A stretch of DNA of 64,000 nt, taken from the NCBI RefSeq assembly GCF_006376615.1, contig NZ_VEXQ01000012.1, positions 89,035 through 153,034 on the forward strand, given 5' to 3'. The stretch's first letter is position 1, and each line of letters starts with the position of its first letter. Position numbers and translations under genes: made by a program. The notes under the pieces were generated by a model that was not told where the DNA came from, made no database searches, and saw only the letters and a program-made list of their open reading frames with translations. This document shows, piece by piece, positions 45,086 through 55,700 of this stretch. This stretch comes from Buttiauxella sp. B2. Lineage in GTDB: Bacteria > Pseudomonadota > Gammaproteobacteria > Enterobacterales > Enterobacteriaceae.

Positions 45086-47728
45086 ATGAAGGGTAAATAT
45101 AAAGCCATTATTGCGTTGGTGCTGATACTCATTCTGCTGCCGTTAACGCTCTTGATGACTATAGCCCATTGGCTACCTACGCTTGCCGGAATCTGGCTGC
45201 CACAAGGGACGAAAATCGCCATGGAAGCGAGCCCGCGATTTACGCGTGGGGCGATAATCGTTCCTGATCTGCGCTATCTGGCCGGGGACTGCGAACTTGC
45301 GACAATTAAGGATGCAACGCTCAGCCATCCACAGCGTTGGCGTCTTCATCTTGATCAACTTAATCTTAATGTTGATTGCATCAGTAAAATCCCTCTCGAC
45401 TCGTCAGCGCCAGCCGCGCCGAGAACGCTGAATGAGTGGCAATCGTTATTACCCGAAAGTCTCTTAACTATAGATAGGGTCAATATTACCCCGTTTCAAC
45501 AATTCTCCGGTGCCTTGCGCCTTTCCCTCAGGCCTGAGCAACAATCTGTGCACTATGACGGCCCATCATTAAGCGTTGATGCGCAGTTAAACGGCCAGAT
45601 CTTAGCGTTGCAAAAATTAAAAGTTCAGGCGCTGGCAGGTATGGAACCGCTGGAGTTGGCAGGTACGGTTACGTTGCCGGCTATTACTGACAACTTACCG
45701 GAAAAGGGCCATCTCGCCACGAAATTGCGTATCCCACAGGAATCTGAGTTGGTTGATGTCGTGCTGGACTGGAATGAGGCACAAGGGGCAATCAGGGTGG
45801 CTACACCGAATGCGCATGAGCCTCTCCTTGCGCTGCCCTGGACCGTCAGCAACACTATTTTTGAAGTTAATGGCGGGCAGTGGTTCTGGCCGTATGCCGG
45901 TTTCCCGCTGCGTGGCGGTATTTCATTACAGGTTAATGACTGGAGACAGGGTCTGGAAAATGCCGTGATTAGCGGGCGGATGAATGTCATCACACAGGGC
46001 AGTGCTGGGAAAGGAAACGCGGTATTAAATATTGGCCCCGGTAAAATCAGTACGATTAATAGCTCGCTGCCGTTGCAATTAACCGGCGAAGCCAAACAAG
46101 ATGGAATGGTGTTTTACGCGGTGTTGCCAGGGGAACTTAGCGGCGCAATTGCCGACCCTAAATTGTTGTTCAAACCAGGTGCGCTGTTACGTTCGCGTGG
46201 GCGCATTATCGACTCGCTTGATGTCGATGAAATTCGCTGGCCGCTGGCGGGTGTTAGCGTTTCGCGGCACGGTGTTGACGGGCGATTGCAGGCCATCGTC
46301 CGCGCTCATGAAAATAAGATGGGCGACTTCGTGCTCCATCTTGACGGCAAAGCGGATAACTTTTTGCCGGATGCAGGTTTATGGCAGTGGAAGTACTGGG
46401 GAAATGGCGCGTTCACTCCGATGCAGGCCAAATGGGATGTGCGCGGGCAAGGGGAATGGCGCGACAACCGGATTGAACTTAGTTCTCTATCAACAGGTTT
46501 TGACAAGCTCGAGTACGGCTCGATGCTGATAACCACCCCGCGACTGAAACTGGATGGCCCGCTTCATTGGCAACGCGCGCAGTCAGCACCATCGTTCAAA
46601 GGCGCGTTTACGCTCAACGCAGGGCAAACCACCTTTAGTGGTGGTAGCACACTTCCACCGTCAACATTATCCTTCAGTGTCGATGGCATTGACCCGTCAT
46701 TTTTCCAGTACAAAGGTGAACTGCGAGCAGAAGCAATTGGGCCGGTGCGCGTCAATGGCCGCTGGGATGGCATTCGTCTGCGCGGTAACGCCTGGTGGCC
46801 GCAGCAAGGATTGGCGGTATTCCAGTCGCTTATTCCAGCCGACTGGAAAATGACTTTAAAAGACGGCTCATTATATTCACAAGTCGCATTTTCTGCCGCG
46901 AGTGGGCAGGGGTTTGAAGCCGGAGGACATGCTGTGGTGAAAAACGGCAGTGTCTGGATGCCAGATAACCAAATCAACGGTGTGGACTTCGTCCTGCCTT
47001 TCCGCTTTAGCAACAGTACCTGGCGCCTGGGAACGGACGGCCCGGTAACGTTACGCATTGCCGAAGTGAAAAATCAGGTCACTTCCACCAATATTACGGC
47101 TGATCTCGAAGGCTGGTATCCGTGGAGTGAGAAACAACCGCTGACGCTCAGTGACGTCAACGTCGATATTCTTGGTGGAAAACTGCGTATGCAGCAGTTA
47201 CGCATGCCACAACATGACGCGGCCTTGCTACGCTTAGAAAATATATCTTCAAGCGAATTGATAACAGCGGTTAACCCTAAACAGTTCACGATGTCCGGGC
47301 GGGTGAATGGCGGCTTGCCGCTGTGGCTCAACCATCCTCAATGGATAATTAAAGACGGTTGGCTGTCAAACCCTGGGCCACTGACATTACGCCTTGATAA
47401 AGACATGGCGGATGCCATTGTTGAGAATAATATTGCCGCTGGTGTGGCAGTTAACTGGTTGCGTTATATGGAAATTTCTCATTCCTGGACCAGGATAAAT
47501 TTAGATAACCTTGGTGGGTTAACGTTACGGGCGAATGTGCAGGGCACAAGCCAGGTTGAAGGGAAAAGGAATGTGGTACGGCTGAATTACAGCCATCAGG
47601 AAAACCTCTTTACGCTTTGGCGCAGCCTGCGTTTTGGGGATAATTTGCAAACCTGGCTTGAGCAACATACCGCACTGCCGGATGTGCGTTGTCAGATACG
47701 CGATAAAGCTTGTGAGGAAACACAATGA
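45086..47728 (+). CDS. ydbH: AsmA-like inter-membrane bridge protein YdbH
   Basis: The 880-aa protein (E. coli 879) has one N-terminal membrane anchor (IIALVLILILLPLTLLMTIAHW) and a very long periplasmic beta-rich body, the repeating beta-groove expected of the AsmA/TamB/YhdP family. The C-terminal part (INLDNLGGLTLRANVQG to LEQHTALPDVRCQIRDKAC) contacts YnbE in current models. Together with TamB and YhdP it carries phospholipids toward the outer membrane in E. coli. The stop codon overlaps the ynbE start (ATGA). Confidence 0.95.
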   Translation: MKGKYKAIIALVLILILLPLTLLMTIAHWLPTLAGIWLPQGTKIAMEASPRFTRGAIIVPDLRYLAGDCELATIKDATLSHPQRWRLHLDQLNLNVDCISKIPLDSSAPAAPRTLNEWQSLLPESLLTIDRVNITPFQQFSGALRLSLRPEQQSVHYDGPSLSVDAQLNGQILALQKLKVQALAGMEPLELAGTVTLPAITDNLPEKGHLATKLRIPQESELVDVVLDWNEAQGAIRVATPNAHEPLLALPWTVSNTIFEVNGGQWFWPYAGFPLRGGISLQVNDWRQGLENAVISGRMNVITQGSAGKGNAVLNIGPGKISTINSSLPLQLTGEAKQDGMVFYAVLPGELSGAIADPKLLFKPGALLRSRGRIIDSLDVDEIRWPLAGVSVSRHGVDGRLQAIVRAHENKMGDFVLHLDGKADNFLPDAGLWQWKYWGNGAFTPMQAKWDVRGQGEWRDNRIELSSLSTGFDKLEYGSMLITTPRLKLDGPLHWQRAQSAPSFKGAFTLNAGQTTFSGGSTLPPSTLSFSVDGIDPSFFQYKGELRAEAIGPVRVNGRWDGIRLRGNAWWPQQGLAVFQSLIPADWKMTLKDGSLYSQVAFSAASGQGFEAGGHAVVKNGSVWMPDNQINGVDFVLPFRFSNSTWRLGTDGPVTLRIAEVKNQVTSTNITADLEGWYPWSEKQPLTLSDVNVDILGGKLRMQQLRMPQHDAALLRLENISSSELITAVNPKQFTMSGRVNGGLPLWLNHPQWIIKDGWLSNPGPLTLRLDKDMADAIVENNIAAGVAVNWLRYMEISHSWTRINLDNLGGLTLRANVQGTSQVEGKRNVVRLNYSHQENLFTLWRSLRFGDNLQTWLEQHTALPDVRCQIRDKACEETQ

Positions 47729-47925
47729 GAATCGTCATCGCCACACTGCTGGCAACAGGCATTTCAACGCTAACAGGGTGCACGCCGCGAATCGAAGTTG
47801 CGGCACCCAAAGAACCTATCACCATTAATATGAATGTAAAAATTGAGCATGAGATTCATATTAAAGTGGATAAAGACGTTGAGACGTTGCTTAAAAATCG
47901 CAGTGACTTGTTCGGTCAGGAGTGA
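47725..47925 (+). CDS. ynbE: Outer-membrane lipoprotein YnbE, partner of YdbH
   Basis: The 66-aa protein has a lipobox LTGC. The mature sequence TPRIEVAAPKEPITINMNVKIEHE is almost as in E. coli YnbE, and the tail KVDKDVETLLKNRSDLF is the same. YnbE adds beta-strands to the C-terminal end of YdbH and anchors it to the outer membrane. The start overlaps the ydbH stop by four bases, so the two are translationally coupled. Confidence 0.95.
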   Translation: MRIVIATLLATGISTLTGCTPRIEVAAPKEPITINMNVKIEHEIHIKVDKDVETLLKNRSDLFGQE

Positions 47926-47930
47926 GTCTC

Positions 47931-48254
47931 ATGAAAAATATCGTGAAAGGTGTTTTACTGGCGAGTTTAATGTTTAGCCAACCTTTAATGGCATTGACGC
48001 TAACCGAAGCACGCCAGCAAGGGCGTGTAGGGGAAACATTAAGTGGTTACATTGCGCCAATCAAACAAGACCAGGAAACACTGGCCTTGGTGAAAAGCAT
48101 TAACGAAGCGCGCGCTGAAAATTATCAGAAGCTGGCTGACAGCAACAATATCTCGGCGGATCAAGTTGCTGAACTTGCCGGGCGGAAACTGGTGGCACGG
48201 GCACCGGCAGGTGAATATGTGCGCGGACTTAACGGCCAGTGGATGAAGAAGTAA
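47931..48254 (+). CDS. ydbL: Periplasmic DUF1318 protein YdbL
   Basis: The start at ATG 47931 (behind AGGAG, eight-base spacing) gives 107 aa as in E. coli; the upstream GTG overlapping the ynbE stop is rejected. A signal peptide (KGVLLASLMFSQPLMA) precedes LTLTEARQQGRVGETLSGYI and LAGRKLVARAPAGEYVRGLNGQW, the conserved DUF1318 motif. In E. coli YdbL keeps YnbE from forming multimers and so helps YdbH-YnbE assemble. Confidence 0.95.
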   Translation: MKNIVKGVLLASLMFSQPLMALTLTEARQQGRVGETLSGYIAPIKQDQETLALVKSINEARAENYQKLADSNNISADQVAELAGRKLVARAPAGEYVRGLNGQWMKK

Positions 48255-48796
48255 TTCAACTCATCATCCTAAGAACTAGATGTTTGTTATGTTTACGTAT
48301 TATTAATGTGCGTTGACATAACATTTAAAATAGAAGGTTATTTCTCAGCCATTCAATTCAAACAATGACAGCGTTTAGTTTTTATTCTATTAAAGCCTTT
48401 CCTCTTATAATTTTTAAGGGATTATTTCTCTTCAGAATGATCTGCCCACTAAAAATTGTGTTTATCTGTGTCTTAACGCACAAAAATGCTTGTTTGTGCC
48501 ACACCTCGCTCGCGTAAAAGATGCTGATTTACGCTTCAAAATGGCTAATTTGCAATTTTTATATCTTCACAAATGAAAATTTTCAGCATTTACGGCTGAT
48601 TGGTGGATAACGCTATGATTTTCATATAATAAATACAAGATAAAAACATTAAGACAACATAGTGACGTGAGTAAAATAAAATATTGAGTAGAGAGAGAAA
48701 AGAACCTATATTGGCGGCGTTTTTTACACAGTGCTCAGTTTTTCTACATTCATTACATCAACTGCTAATAAACGATCTAGCGGTTGTGGGAGAGAT
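48255..48796. other. AT-rich gene-free leader between ydbL and dat
   Basis: No coding frame is supported. A perfect inverted repeat GCACAAA / TTTGTGC (48478-48499) may be the end of the ydbH operon or a control site. A TATAAT hexamer at 48625-48630 without a good -35 partner is a possible dat promoter. The strong A+T bias suggests silencing by H-NS type proteins, which is only an inference. Confidence 0.5.
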
Positions 48797-50182
48797 ATGA
48801 TGACGGATAAAGTCCGTATTGACAGTTTAGGTGCTAATTCATTAAATGGTAGCAATGAAACATATTTAGCCAGACAGGCTGAATTTGAATCGAATGTTCG
48901 CAGTTATCCACGCAAATTGCCGTTAGCAATTGCGAAGGCCAATGGCGTCTGGATCACCGATGTTGAGAATAATCAATATCTTGATTGCCTGGCTGGTGCC
49001 GGTACGCTTGCACTTGGACATAACCATCCTGACGTGCTGCAAAGCATCCAAAATGTCATTACCAGCGGCTTGCCGTTACATACACTGGATCTGACAACCC
49101 CGTTGAAAGATCAGTTCTCCGAATATCTTCTCTCTTTATTACCTGGACAGGGTAAAGAGTATTGCCTGCAGTTTACTGGCCCATCCGGTGCGGATGCGGT
49201 AGAAGCTGCGCTGAAACTGGCTAAAAAAGTGACCGGCCGTGCAGGTATCATCAGCTTCTCCGGCGGTTATCACGGCATGACTCATGGCGCGCTTTCAGTA
49301 ACAGGTAACCTGTCACCGAAAGAAGCGGTTGATGGCATGATGCCTGAAGTCCAGTTTATGCCTTACCCACATCAGTACCGCTGCCCGCTGGGTATTGGCG
49401 GTGAAGCTGGCGTTAAAGCATTAACCTATTACTTCGAAAATCTGATCAACGACGTTGAGAGTGGCGTGCGTAAACCTGCTGCAGTCATTCTGGAAGCGGT
49501 TCAAGGTGAGGGCGGTGTTAACCCGGCTCCTGCTGAGTGGTTGCAGCGCATTCGCAAAGTGACTCAGGAACACGGCATTCTGCTGATTATCGATGAAGTT
49601 CAGGCTGGTTTCTGCCGTACCGGTAAACTGTTTGCTTATGAACACGCGGGTATTGAGCCAGACATCATTGTTATGTCTAAAGCAGTTGGTGGCGGCTTAC
49701 CACTGGCAGTCTTGGGTATTAAGAAAGAGTTCGATGCATGGTCACCAGGCCATCACACCGGAACTTTCCGTGGTAACCAACTGGCGATGGCAACCGGCCT
49801 GACAACGCTGAAGCATCTGACTGAAAACAAGATTGCTGACAAAGTTGCTGCGCAAGGCGAGTGGCTGAAAGGCAAACTGGCTGATTTGCAGAAACGTTAC
49901 CCGGTCATCGGCCAGGTTCGTGGTCTGGGCTTAATGATTGGTATTGAGATTGTTAAACCGAACGAAGCTAAAGATCACATGGGTTGCTACCCAGCTGATG
50001 CTGAGCTGTCCGCATTGCTGCAGAAAAACTGCTTCAAAGCTGGGCTGATTCTGGAACGTGGTGGCCGTAATGGTTGCGTACTGCGTCTGTTGCCTTCGTT
50101 GCTTATCACCAACGATGAGCTGGCTATTTTCCTCGATAAGTTTGAGCAGGCGCTGTTAGCGGCTGGCATCAAACCTGTTTGA
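48797..50182 (+). CDS. dat: Diaminobutyrate--2-oxoglutarate aminotransferase
   Basis: The start is taken at the ATG-ATG pair 48797/48800 behind GGGAGAG, giving ~461 aa; the longer frame upstream has no good start. This class III PLP-dependent aminotransferase shows [50 protein letters not shown] and [20 protein letters not shown], with the PLP lysine in [16 protein letters not shown]. It makes L-2,4-diaminobutyrate from aspartate semialdehyde and glutamate. Next to ddc it forms the two-step route to 1,3-diaminopropane. Confidence 0.95.
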   Translation: MMTDKVRIDSLGANSLNGSNETYLARQAEFESNVRSYPRKLPLAIAKANGVWITDVENNQYLDCLAGAGTLALGHNHPDVLQSIQNVITSGLPLHTLDLTTPLKDQFSEYLLSLLPGQGKEYCLQFTGPSGADAVEAALKLAKKVTGRAGIISFSGGYHGMTHGALSVTGNLSPKEAVDGMMPEVQFMPYPHQYRCPLGIGGEAGVKALTYYFENLINDVESGVRKPAAVILEAVQGEGGVNPAPAEWLQRIRKVTQEHGILLIIDEVQAGFCRTGKLFAYEHAGIEPDIIVMSKAVGGGLPLAVLGIKKEFDAWSPGHHTGTFRGNQLAMATGLTTLKHLTENKIADKVAAQGEWLKGKLADLQKRYPVIGQVRGLGLMIGIEIVKPNEAKDHMGCYPADAELSALLQKNCFKAGLILERGGRNGCVLRLLPSLLITNDELAIFLDKFEQALLAAGIKPV

Positions 50183-50191
50183 GTGGAGCGA

Positions 50192-51673
50192 ATGACCACG
50201 ATGTCTGAATTAAACCCAATTCTGGCAGGCTCAGCGCAAAGCACTGAAGCCTACCAGCAAGCGATTGCACAAAGCAGCGCGGCTGTCGTGCAATGGCTAC
50301 AGCAACCTGAGATGTACCAGGGTAAATCCGTGGCTGAACTGCGTGAACGCATTCAACTGGATTTTAATCCTCAGGGCCTGGGCAACCAGGCTGCGATTGA
50401 ACGAGCTATCGAATATTTTTTAAAAGACAGCCTGTCAGTGCACCACCCGCAGTGTGTCGCGCATCTTCATTGCCCAAGCCTGGTCGTAAGCCAGGCGGCG
50501 GAAGTGCTGATTAATGCCACCAACCAGAGCATGGATTCCTGGGATCAAAGCCCGTCTGCGACCATCATCGAGATGAAACTTATCGAATGGCTGCGTACTC
50601 AGGTGGGTTATCAGGCAGGTGACGCTGGCGTATTCACCAGCGGCGGCACCCAGAGCAACCTGATGGGGCTGATGTTGGCACGTGATGCTTTCTTCGCGCG
50701 TCAGGGTCACTCTATTCAGCAGGATGGTCTGATTGGCAACCTGAGAAAGATTAAAGTGTTCTGTTCTGAAAATGCCCACTTCTCGGTGCAAAAGAACATG
50801 GCACTGCTCGGTTTGGGCTATCAGTCAGTAACGCTTGTGAAAACCGATGAGTTTGCTCGTATGGATCTTAACGATCTTCGCGAGAAACTGGCGCAGGCGC
50901 AGGCTAATGGTGAGCAAGTCCTGGCGATTGTCGCAACTGCCGGTACTACCGATGCAGGTGCTATCGACCCGCTGCGTGAAATCGCAACACTGGCATCACA
51001 GCACCAGATTTGGGTGCATGTTGATGCAGCGTGGGGCGGTGCATTGCTGATGTCCGAAAAATATCGCGACTATCTGGACGGCATTGAATTAGTGGATTCC
51101 ATCACCCTGGACTTCCACAAGCAATTCTTCCAGACCATCAGCTGTGGTGCGTTCTTGCTCAAAGAAGCACGCCACTATGAATTGATGCGTTACCAGGCGG
51201 CTTATCTGAACTCTGAGTTCGATGAAGAAGCAGGCGTGCCAAATCTGGTGTCTAAGTCTTTGCAGACTACTCGTCGTTTCGATGCGCTGAAACTGTGGAT
51301 GGGCCTGGAAGCATTAGGGCAGAAACAATATGCTGCGATCATCGACCACGGTGTGACTCTGGCACAAGACGTTGCGCAGTATGTAACTGAACAACCGTCT
51401 ATGGAACTGGTGATGGTGCCACAACTGGCAAGCGTTCTGTTCCGTTACCGTCCTGAGCAACTGGCAAACAGCAGTGATGCTGCTATCGCGTTGTTGAACC
51501 AGAAGATTGGTGATGCATTGCTGGATTCCGGTCGTGCCAACGTGGGTGTGACCGAGCACAACGGTGTTACGTGTCTGAAACTGACGTTGCTGAACCCGAC
51601 CGTTACGCTGGATGATATTAAAGTCCTGCTTGATCTGGTTGAGACTACCGCACAGCCGTTGCTGGTAAACTAA
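50192..51673 (+). CDS. ddc: L-2,4-diaminobutyrate decarboxylase
   Basis: The ATG at 50192 gives 493 aa; ATG 50201 is also possible, and GTG 50183 directly after the dat stop is less likely. This group II PLP decarboxylase shows HPQCVAHLHCPSLVVSQAAEVLINATNQSMDSWDQSP, GVFTSGGTQSNLMGL, HVDAAWGGA and the PLP lysine in TLDFHKQFFQTISCG. It decarboxylates 2,4-diaminobutyrate to 1,3-diaminopropane, a polyamine that can replace or supplement putrescine and spermidine. Nine bases separate it from dat, so the two are one operon. Confidence 0.95.
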   Translation: MTTMSELNPILAGSAQSTEAYQQAIAQSSAAVVQWLQQPEMYQGKSVAELRERIQLDFNPQGLGNQAAIERAIEYFLKDSLSVHHPQCVAHLHCPSLVVSQAAEVLINATNQSMDSWDQSPSATIIEMKLIEWLRTQVGYQAGDAGVFTSGGTQSNLMGLMLARDAFFARQGHSIQQDGLIGNLRKIKVFCSENAHFSVQKNMALLGLGYQSVTLVKTDEFARMDLNDLREKLAQAQANGEQVLAIVATAGTTDAGAIDPLREIATLASQHQIWVHVDAAWGGALLMSEKYRDYLDGIELVDSITLDFHKQFFQTISCGAFLLKEARHYELMRYQAAYLNSEFDEEAGVPNLVSKSLQTTRRFDALKLWMGLEALGQKQYAAIIDHGVTLAQDVAQYVTEQPSMELVMVPQLASVLFRYRPEQLANSSDAAIALLNQKIGDALLDSGRANVGVTEHNGVTCLKLTLLNPTVTLDDIKVLLDLVETTAQPLLVN

Positions 51674-51683
51674 GTTAAAACAT

Positions 51684-51715
51684 AAAGGGGCGAGTTTAAA
51701 TCGCCCCTTTTATTT
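51684..51715 (+). terminator. Rho-independent terminator of dat-ddc
   Basis: A perfect 10-bp stem AAAGGGGCGA / TCGCCCCTTT with loop GTTTAAA is followed by TATTT, 11 bases after the ddc stop. Confidence 0.9.
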
Positions 51716-51812
51716 CTCATTAAAAAACCACTTAATATAGTTTGTTTCTTGAATGTATTATTCAAATAATATTTTCCGCAATTATTTCCCCTCGCGCTAT
51801 AAATGACAACTC

Positions 51813-51830
51813 ACAGCTGTAATCAGCTGT
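51813..51830. repeat. Short perfect inverted repeat between ddc and azoR
   Basis: ACAGCTG-TAAT-CAGCTGT lies in the 309-base convergent gap, which otherwise holds only the two terminators. It is far from any start codon, so a control role is doubtful. Confidence 0.4.
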
Positions 51831-51928
51831 CCTGCCTTCCCGCTACGAACACGATAAGGTGAAGAGAGGGCTCTTTTGCGGCAGACGATAAATCAGCTCC
51901 GTTCCCTGAAGTGAGCCTTGATATAACA

Positions 51929-51960
51929 ATAAAAAACGGCAAACAAATGTTTGCCGTTTT
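51929..51960 (-). terminator. Rho-independent terminator of azoR
   Basis: On the minus strand AAAACGGCAAACA pairs perfectly with TGTTTGCCGTTTT (13 bp) and runs into TTTTTT, about 22 bases after the azoR stop. Confidence 0.92.
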
Positions 51961-51982
51961 GAATACTAAATTGAAGTGATAA

Positions 51983-52648
<666 letters not shown>

Positions 52649-52679
52649 TCACAATCCGATTGCAGAGATAGCGCAATAT

Positions 52680-52698
52680 ATCGAACCCAATGTTCGAT
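52680..52698. promoter_or_regulatory. Perfect inverted repeat between azoR and hrpA (candidate operator)
   Basis: ATCGAAC-CCAAT-GTTCGAT has 7-bp arms around a 5-base spacer, 92 bases upstream of the azoR start and 97 before hrpA. Size and position suit a dimeric repressor such as a TetR, MarR or HxlR protein; none is adjacent. Confidence 0.55.
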
Positions 52699-52794
52699 TT
52701 TATTGAACAAGGCGTCAAAAGGTGCGATGTGCTAATCTAGCGCTAATTGATAAAACAGACTTACCAGGCAGTGCGCTGCCGTGATGATTACGTA

Positions 52795-55700
52795 ATGGAA
52801 AATATAAAACCCTCACTGTCCTCATTATTCTCTCGTCTCGATGGGCTAATGCTACGCGACAGACAACGCCTTTCACGCCGCTTGCATGGCGCTAAGAAGG
52901 TGAAAAATCCTGAATCGCAACAGGCCGTGTTTGATGCGCTGGCTGTGGAAATCGAAGCGGCTGCCGGTAAGGTTCTGCTGCGCGAAGCGTCACGCCCGAA
53001 GATAACTTATCCAGAAATCCTGCCTGTTAGTCAGAAAAAACAGGACATTCTCGAAGCCATTCGTGACCACCAGGTGGTTATCGTTGCCGGGGAAACGGGC
53101 TCGGGTAAAACCACGCAGCTACCCAAAATCTGCATGGAACTTGGGCGCGGTATAAAAGGTTTGATTGGCCATACACAGCCTCGTCGTTTAGCGGCGCGAA
53201 CTGTCGCCAACCGTATTGCGGAAGAACTACAAACCGAGCCGGGCGGTTGTGTTGGCTATAAGGTGCGTTTTACTGATCACGTCAGTGAAAATACCATGGT
53301 CAAACTGATGACTGACGGCATCTTGCTGGCTGAAATTCAGCAAGACCGACTATTGATGCAGTACGACACCATCATCATCGATGAAGCGCACGAACGCAGC
53401 CTGAACATTGATTTTCTGCTTGGCTATTTGCGTGAACTGCTGCCGCGTCGCCCAGACCTTAAAATTATTATCACGTCTGCAACCATTGACCCGGAACGTT
53501 TCTCGCGCCATTTCAATAATGCGCCGATTATCGAAGTTTCAGGCCGAACTTATCCGGTGGAAGTGCGTTATCGCCCGATGGTAGAAGATGCCGATGATAC
53601 TGACCGCGACCAGTTGCAGGCGATTTTCGATGCGGTAGATGAACTCGGCCATGAAAGTGCCGGAGACATCCTTATTTTCATGAGTGGTGAGCGCGAAATT
53701 CGAGACACCGCTGATGCACTGAACAAACTGAATTTGCCGCACACCGAAGTGCTGCCGTTGTATGCACGCTTGTCTAATAGCGAGCAAAACCGCGTATTCC
53801 AGTCACACGTTGGACGGCGCATCGTGCTGGCCACTAACGTGGCTGAAACCTCGCTGACTGTGCCAGGCATTAAATACGTTATCGATCCAGGTACTGCGCG
53901 TATCAGCCGATATAGTTATCGCACCAAAGTGCAGCGGTTGCCGATTGAACCGGTTTCACAGGCTTCCGCAAATCAGCGTAAAGGCCGTTGTGGGCGTGTC
54001 TCTGACGGGATTTGTATTCGTCTTTATTCCGAAGACGATTTCCTGTCGCGCCCAGAATTTACCGACCCAGAAATTCTGCGTACCAACCTTGCTTCCGTTA
54101 TTTTGCAGATGACGGCGCTTGGTCTTGGCGATATCGCCGCGTTCCCCTTCGTCGAAGCACCGGACAAACGCAATATTCAGGATGGCGTGCGCCTGCTTGA
54201 AGAACTTGGCGCAATTACCAGCGAAGCCGATCTTAGCGTGTATAAGCTCACGCCGCTTGGCCGCCAGCTTTCACAACTACCTGTTGATCCCCGTCTGGCG
54301 CGTATGGTGCTGGAAGCGCAGAAATTTGGCTGCGTGAGGGAAGTGATGATTATCACCGCAGGCCTGTCGATTCAGGACCCGCGCGAGCGCCCGATGGACA
54401 AACAGCAGGCGTCGGATGAAAAACATCGTCGTTTCCATGACAAAGAGTCTGACTTCCTTGCCTACGTCAATTTGTGGAATTACCTCGGTGAACAGCAAAA
54501 AGAGCTGTCCTCAAACCAGTTCCGCCGCCAGTGTAAACTCGATTATCTGAACTACCTGCGCGTGCGCGAATGGCAGGATATCTACACTCAGTTGCGCCAG
54601 GTGGTAAAAGAACTTGGTTTGCCAATTAATAGCGAACCGGCGGACTTCCGCTCAGTTCACTGCGCATTACTGACGGGTTTGCTTTCGCACATTGGCCAGA
54701 AAGATGCTGATAAACAAGAATATACCGGTGCGCGTAACGCGCGTTTTTCTATCTTCCCAGGATCCGGTTTATTTAAGAAACCACCAAAATGGGCGATGGT
54801 TGCCGAACTGGTAGAAACCAGTCGTCTATGGGGACGTATTGCTGCGCGTATTGACCCTGAATGGGTTGAGCCATTGGCGCAACACCTGATTAAACGCTCG
54901 TACAGCGAGCCGCACTGGGAAAAATCACAAGGTGCGGTGATGGCGACGGAAAAAGTCACACTCTACGGTTTGCCGATTGTGGCAGCCCGTAGTGTGAACT
55001 ACAGCCAGATAGACCCGGCGCTGTGTCGTGAGCTGTTTATTCGCCATGCGTTGGTTGAAGGGGACTGGCAAACGCGCCATGCGTTCTTCCGTGACAACCT
55101 TAAACTACGCAATGAAATCGAAGAGCTTGAGCATAAGTCCCGTCGCCGCGACATTCTGGTGGATGACGAAACATTGTTTGAGTTTTACGACCAACGTATC
55201 GCTCACGATGTAATTTCTGCGCGTCACTTCGATAACTGGTGGAAAAAGGCCAGCAAAGAGACGCCGGATCTGCTCAATTTCGAAAAGAGCATGTTGATCA
55301 AAGAGGGCGCGGAACAGGTCAGCAAGCTCGACTATCCGAACTTCTGGCATCAGGGCAACCTCAAACTGCGTTTGACCTACCAGTTTGAACCGGGTGCGGA
55401 CGCCGATGGTGTCACGGTGCATATTCCGTTGCCACTGCTAAACCAGGTGGAAGAGGCCGGTTTTGAGTGGCAAATCCCCGGTGTGCGCCGTGAACTGGTG
55501 ATTGCTCTAATTAAGTCTCTACCGAAACCGGTGCGCCGCAACTTTGTGCCTGCCCCGAACTATGCCGAAGCATTTTTAGGTCGTGCGACGCCGCTGGAAT
55601 TGCCGCTGCTGGAGAGTTTAGAGCGTGAATTTCGCCGAATGTCAGGTATCACTATCGATCGCGAAGACTGGCATTGGGATCAGGTACCCGATCACCTGAA

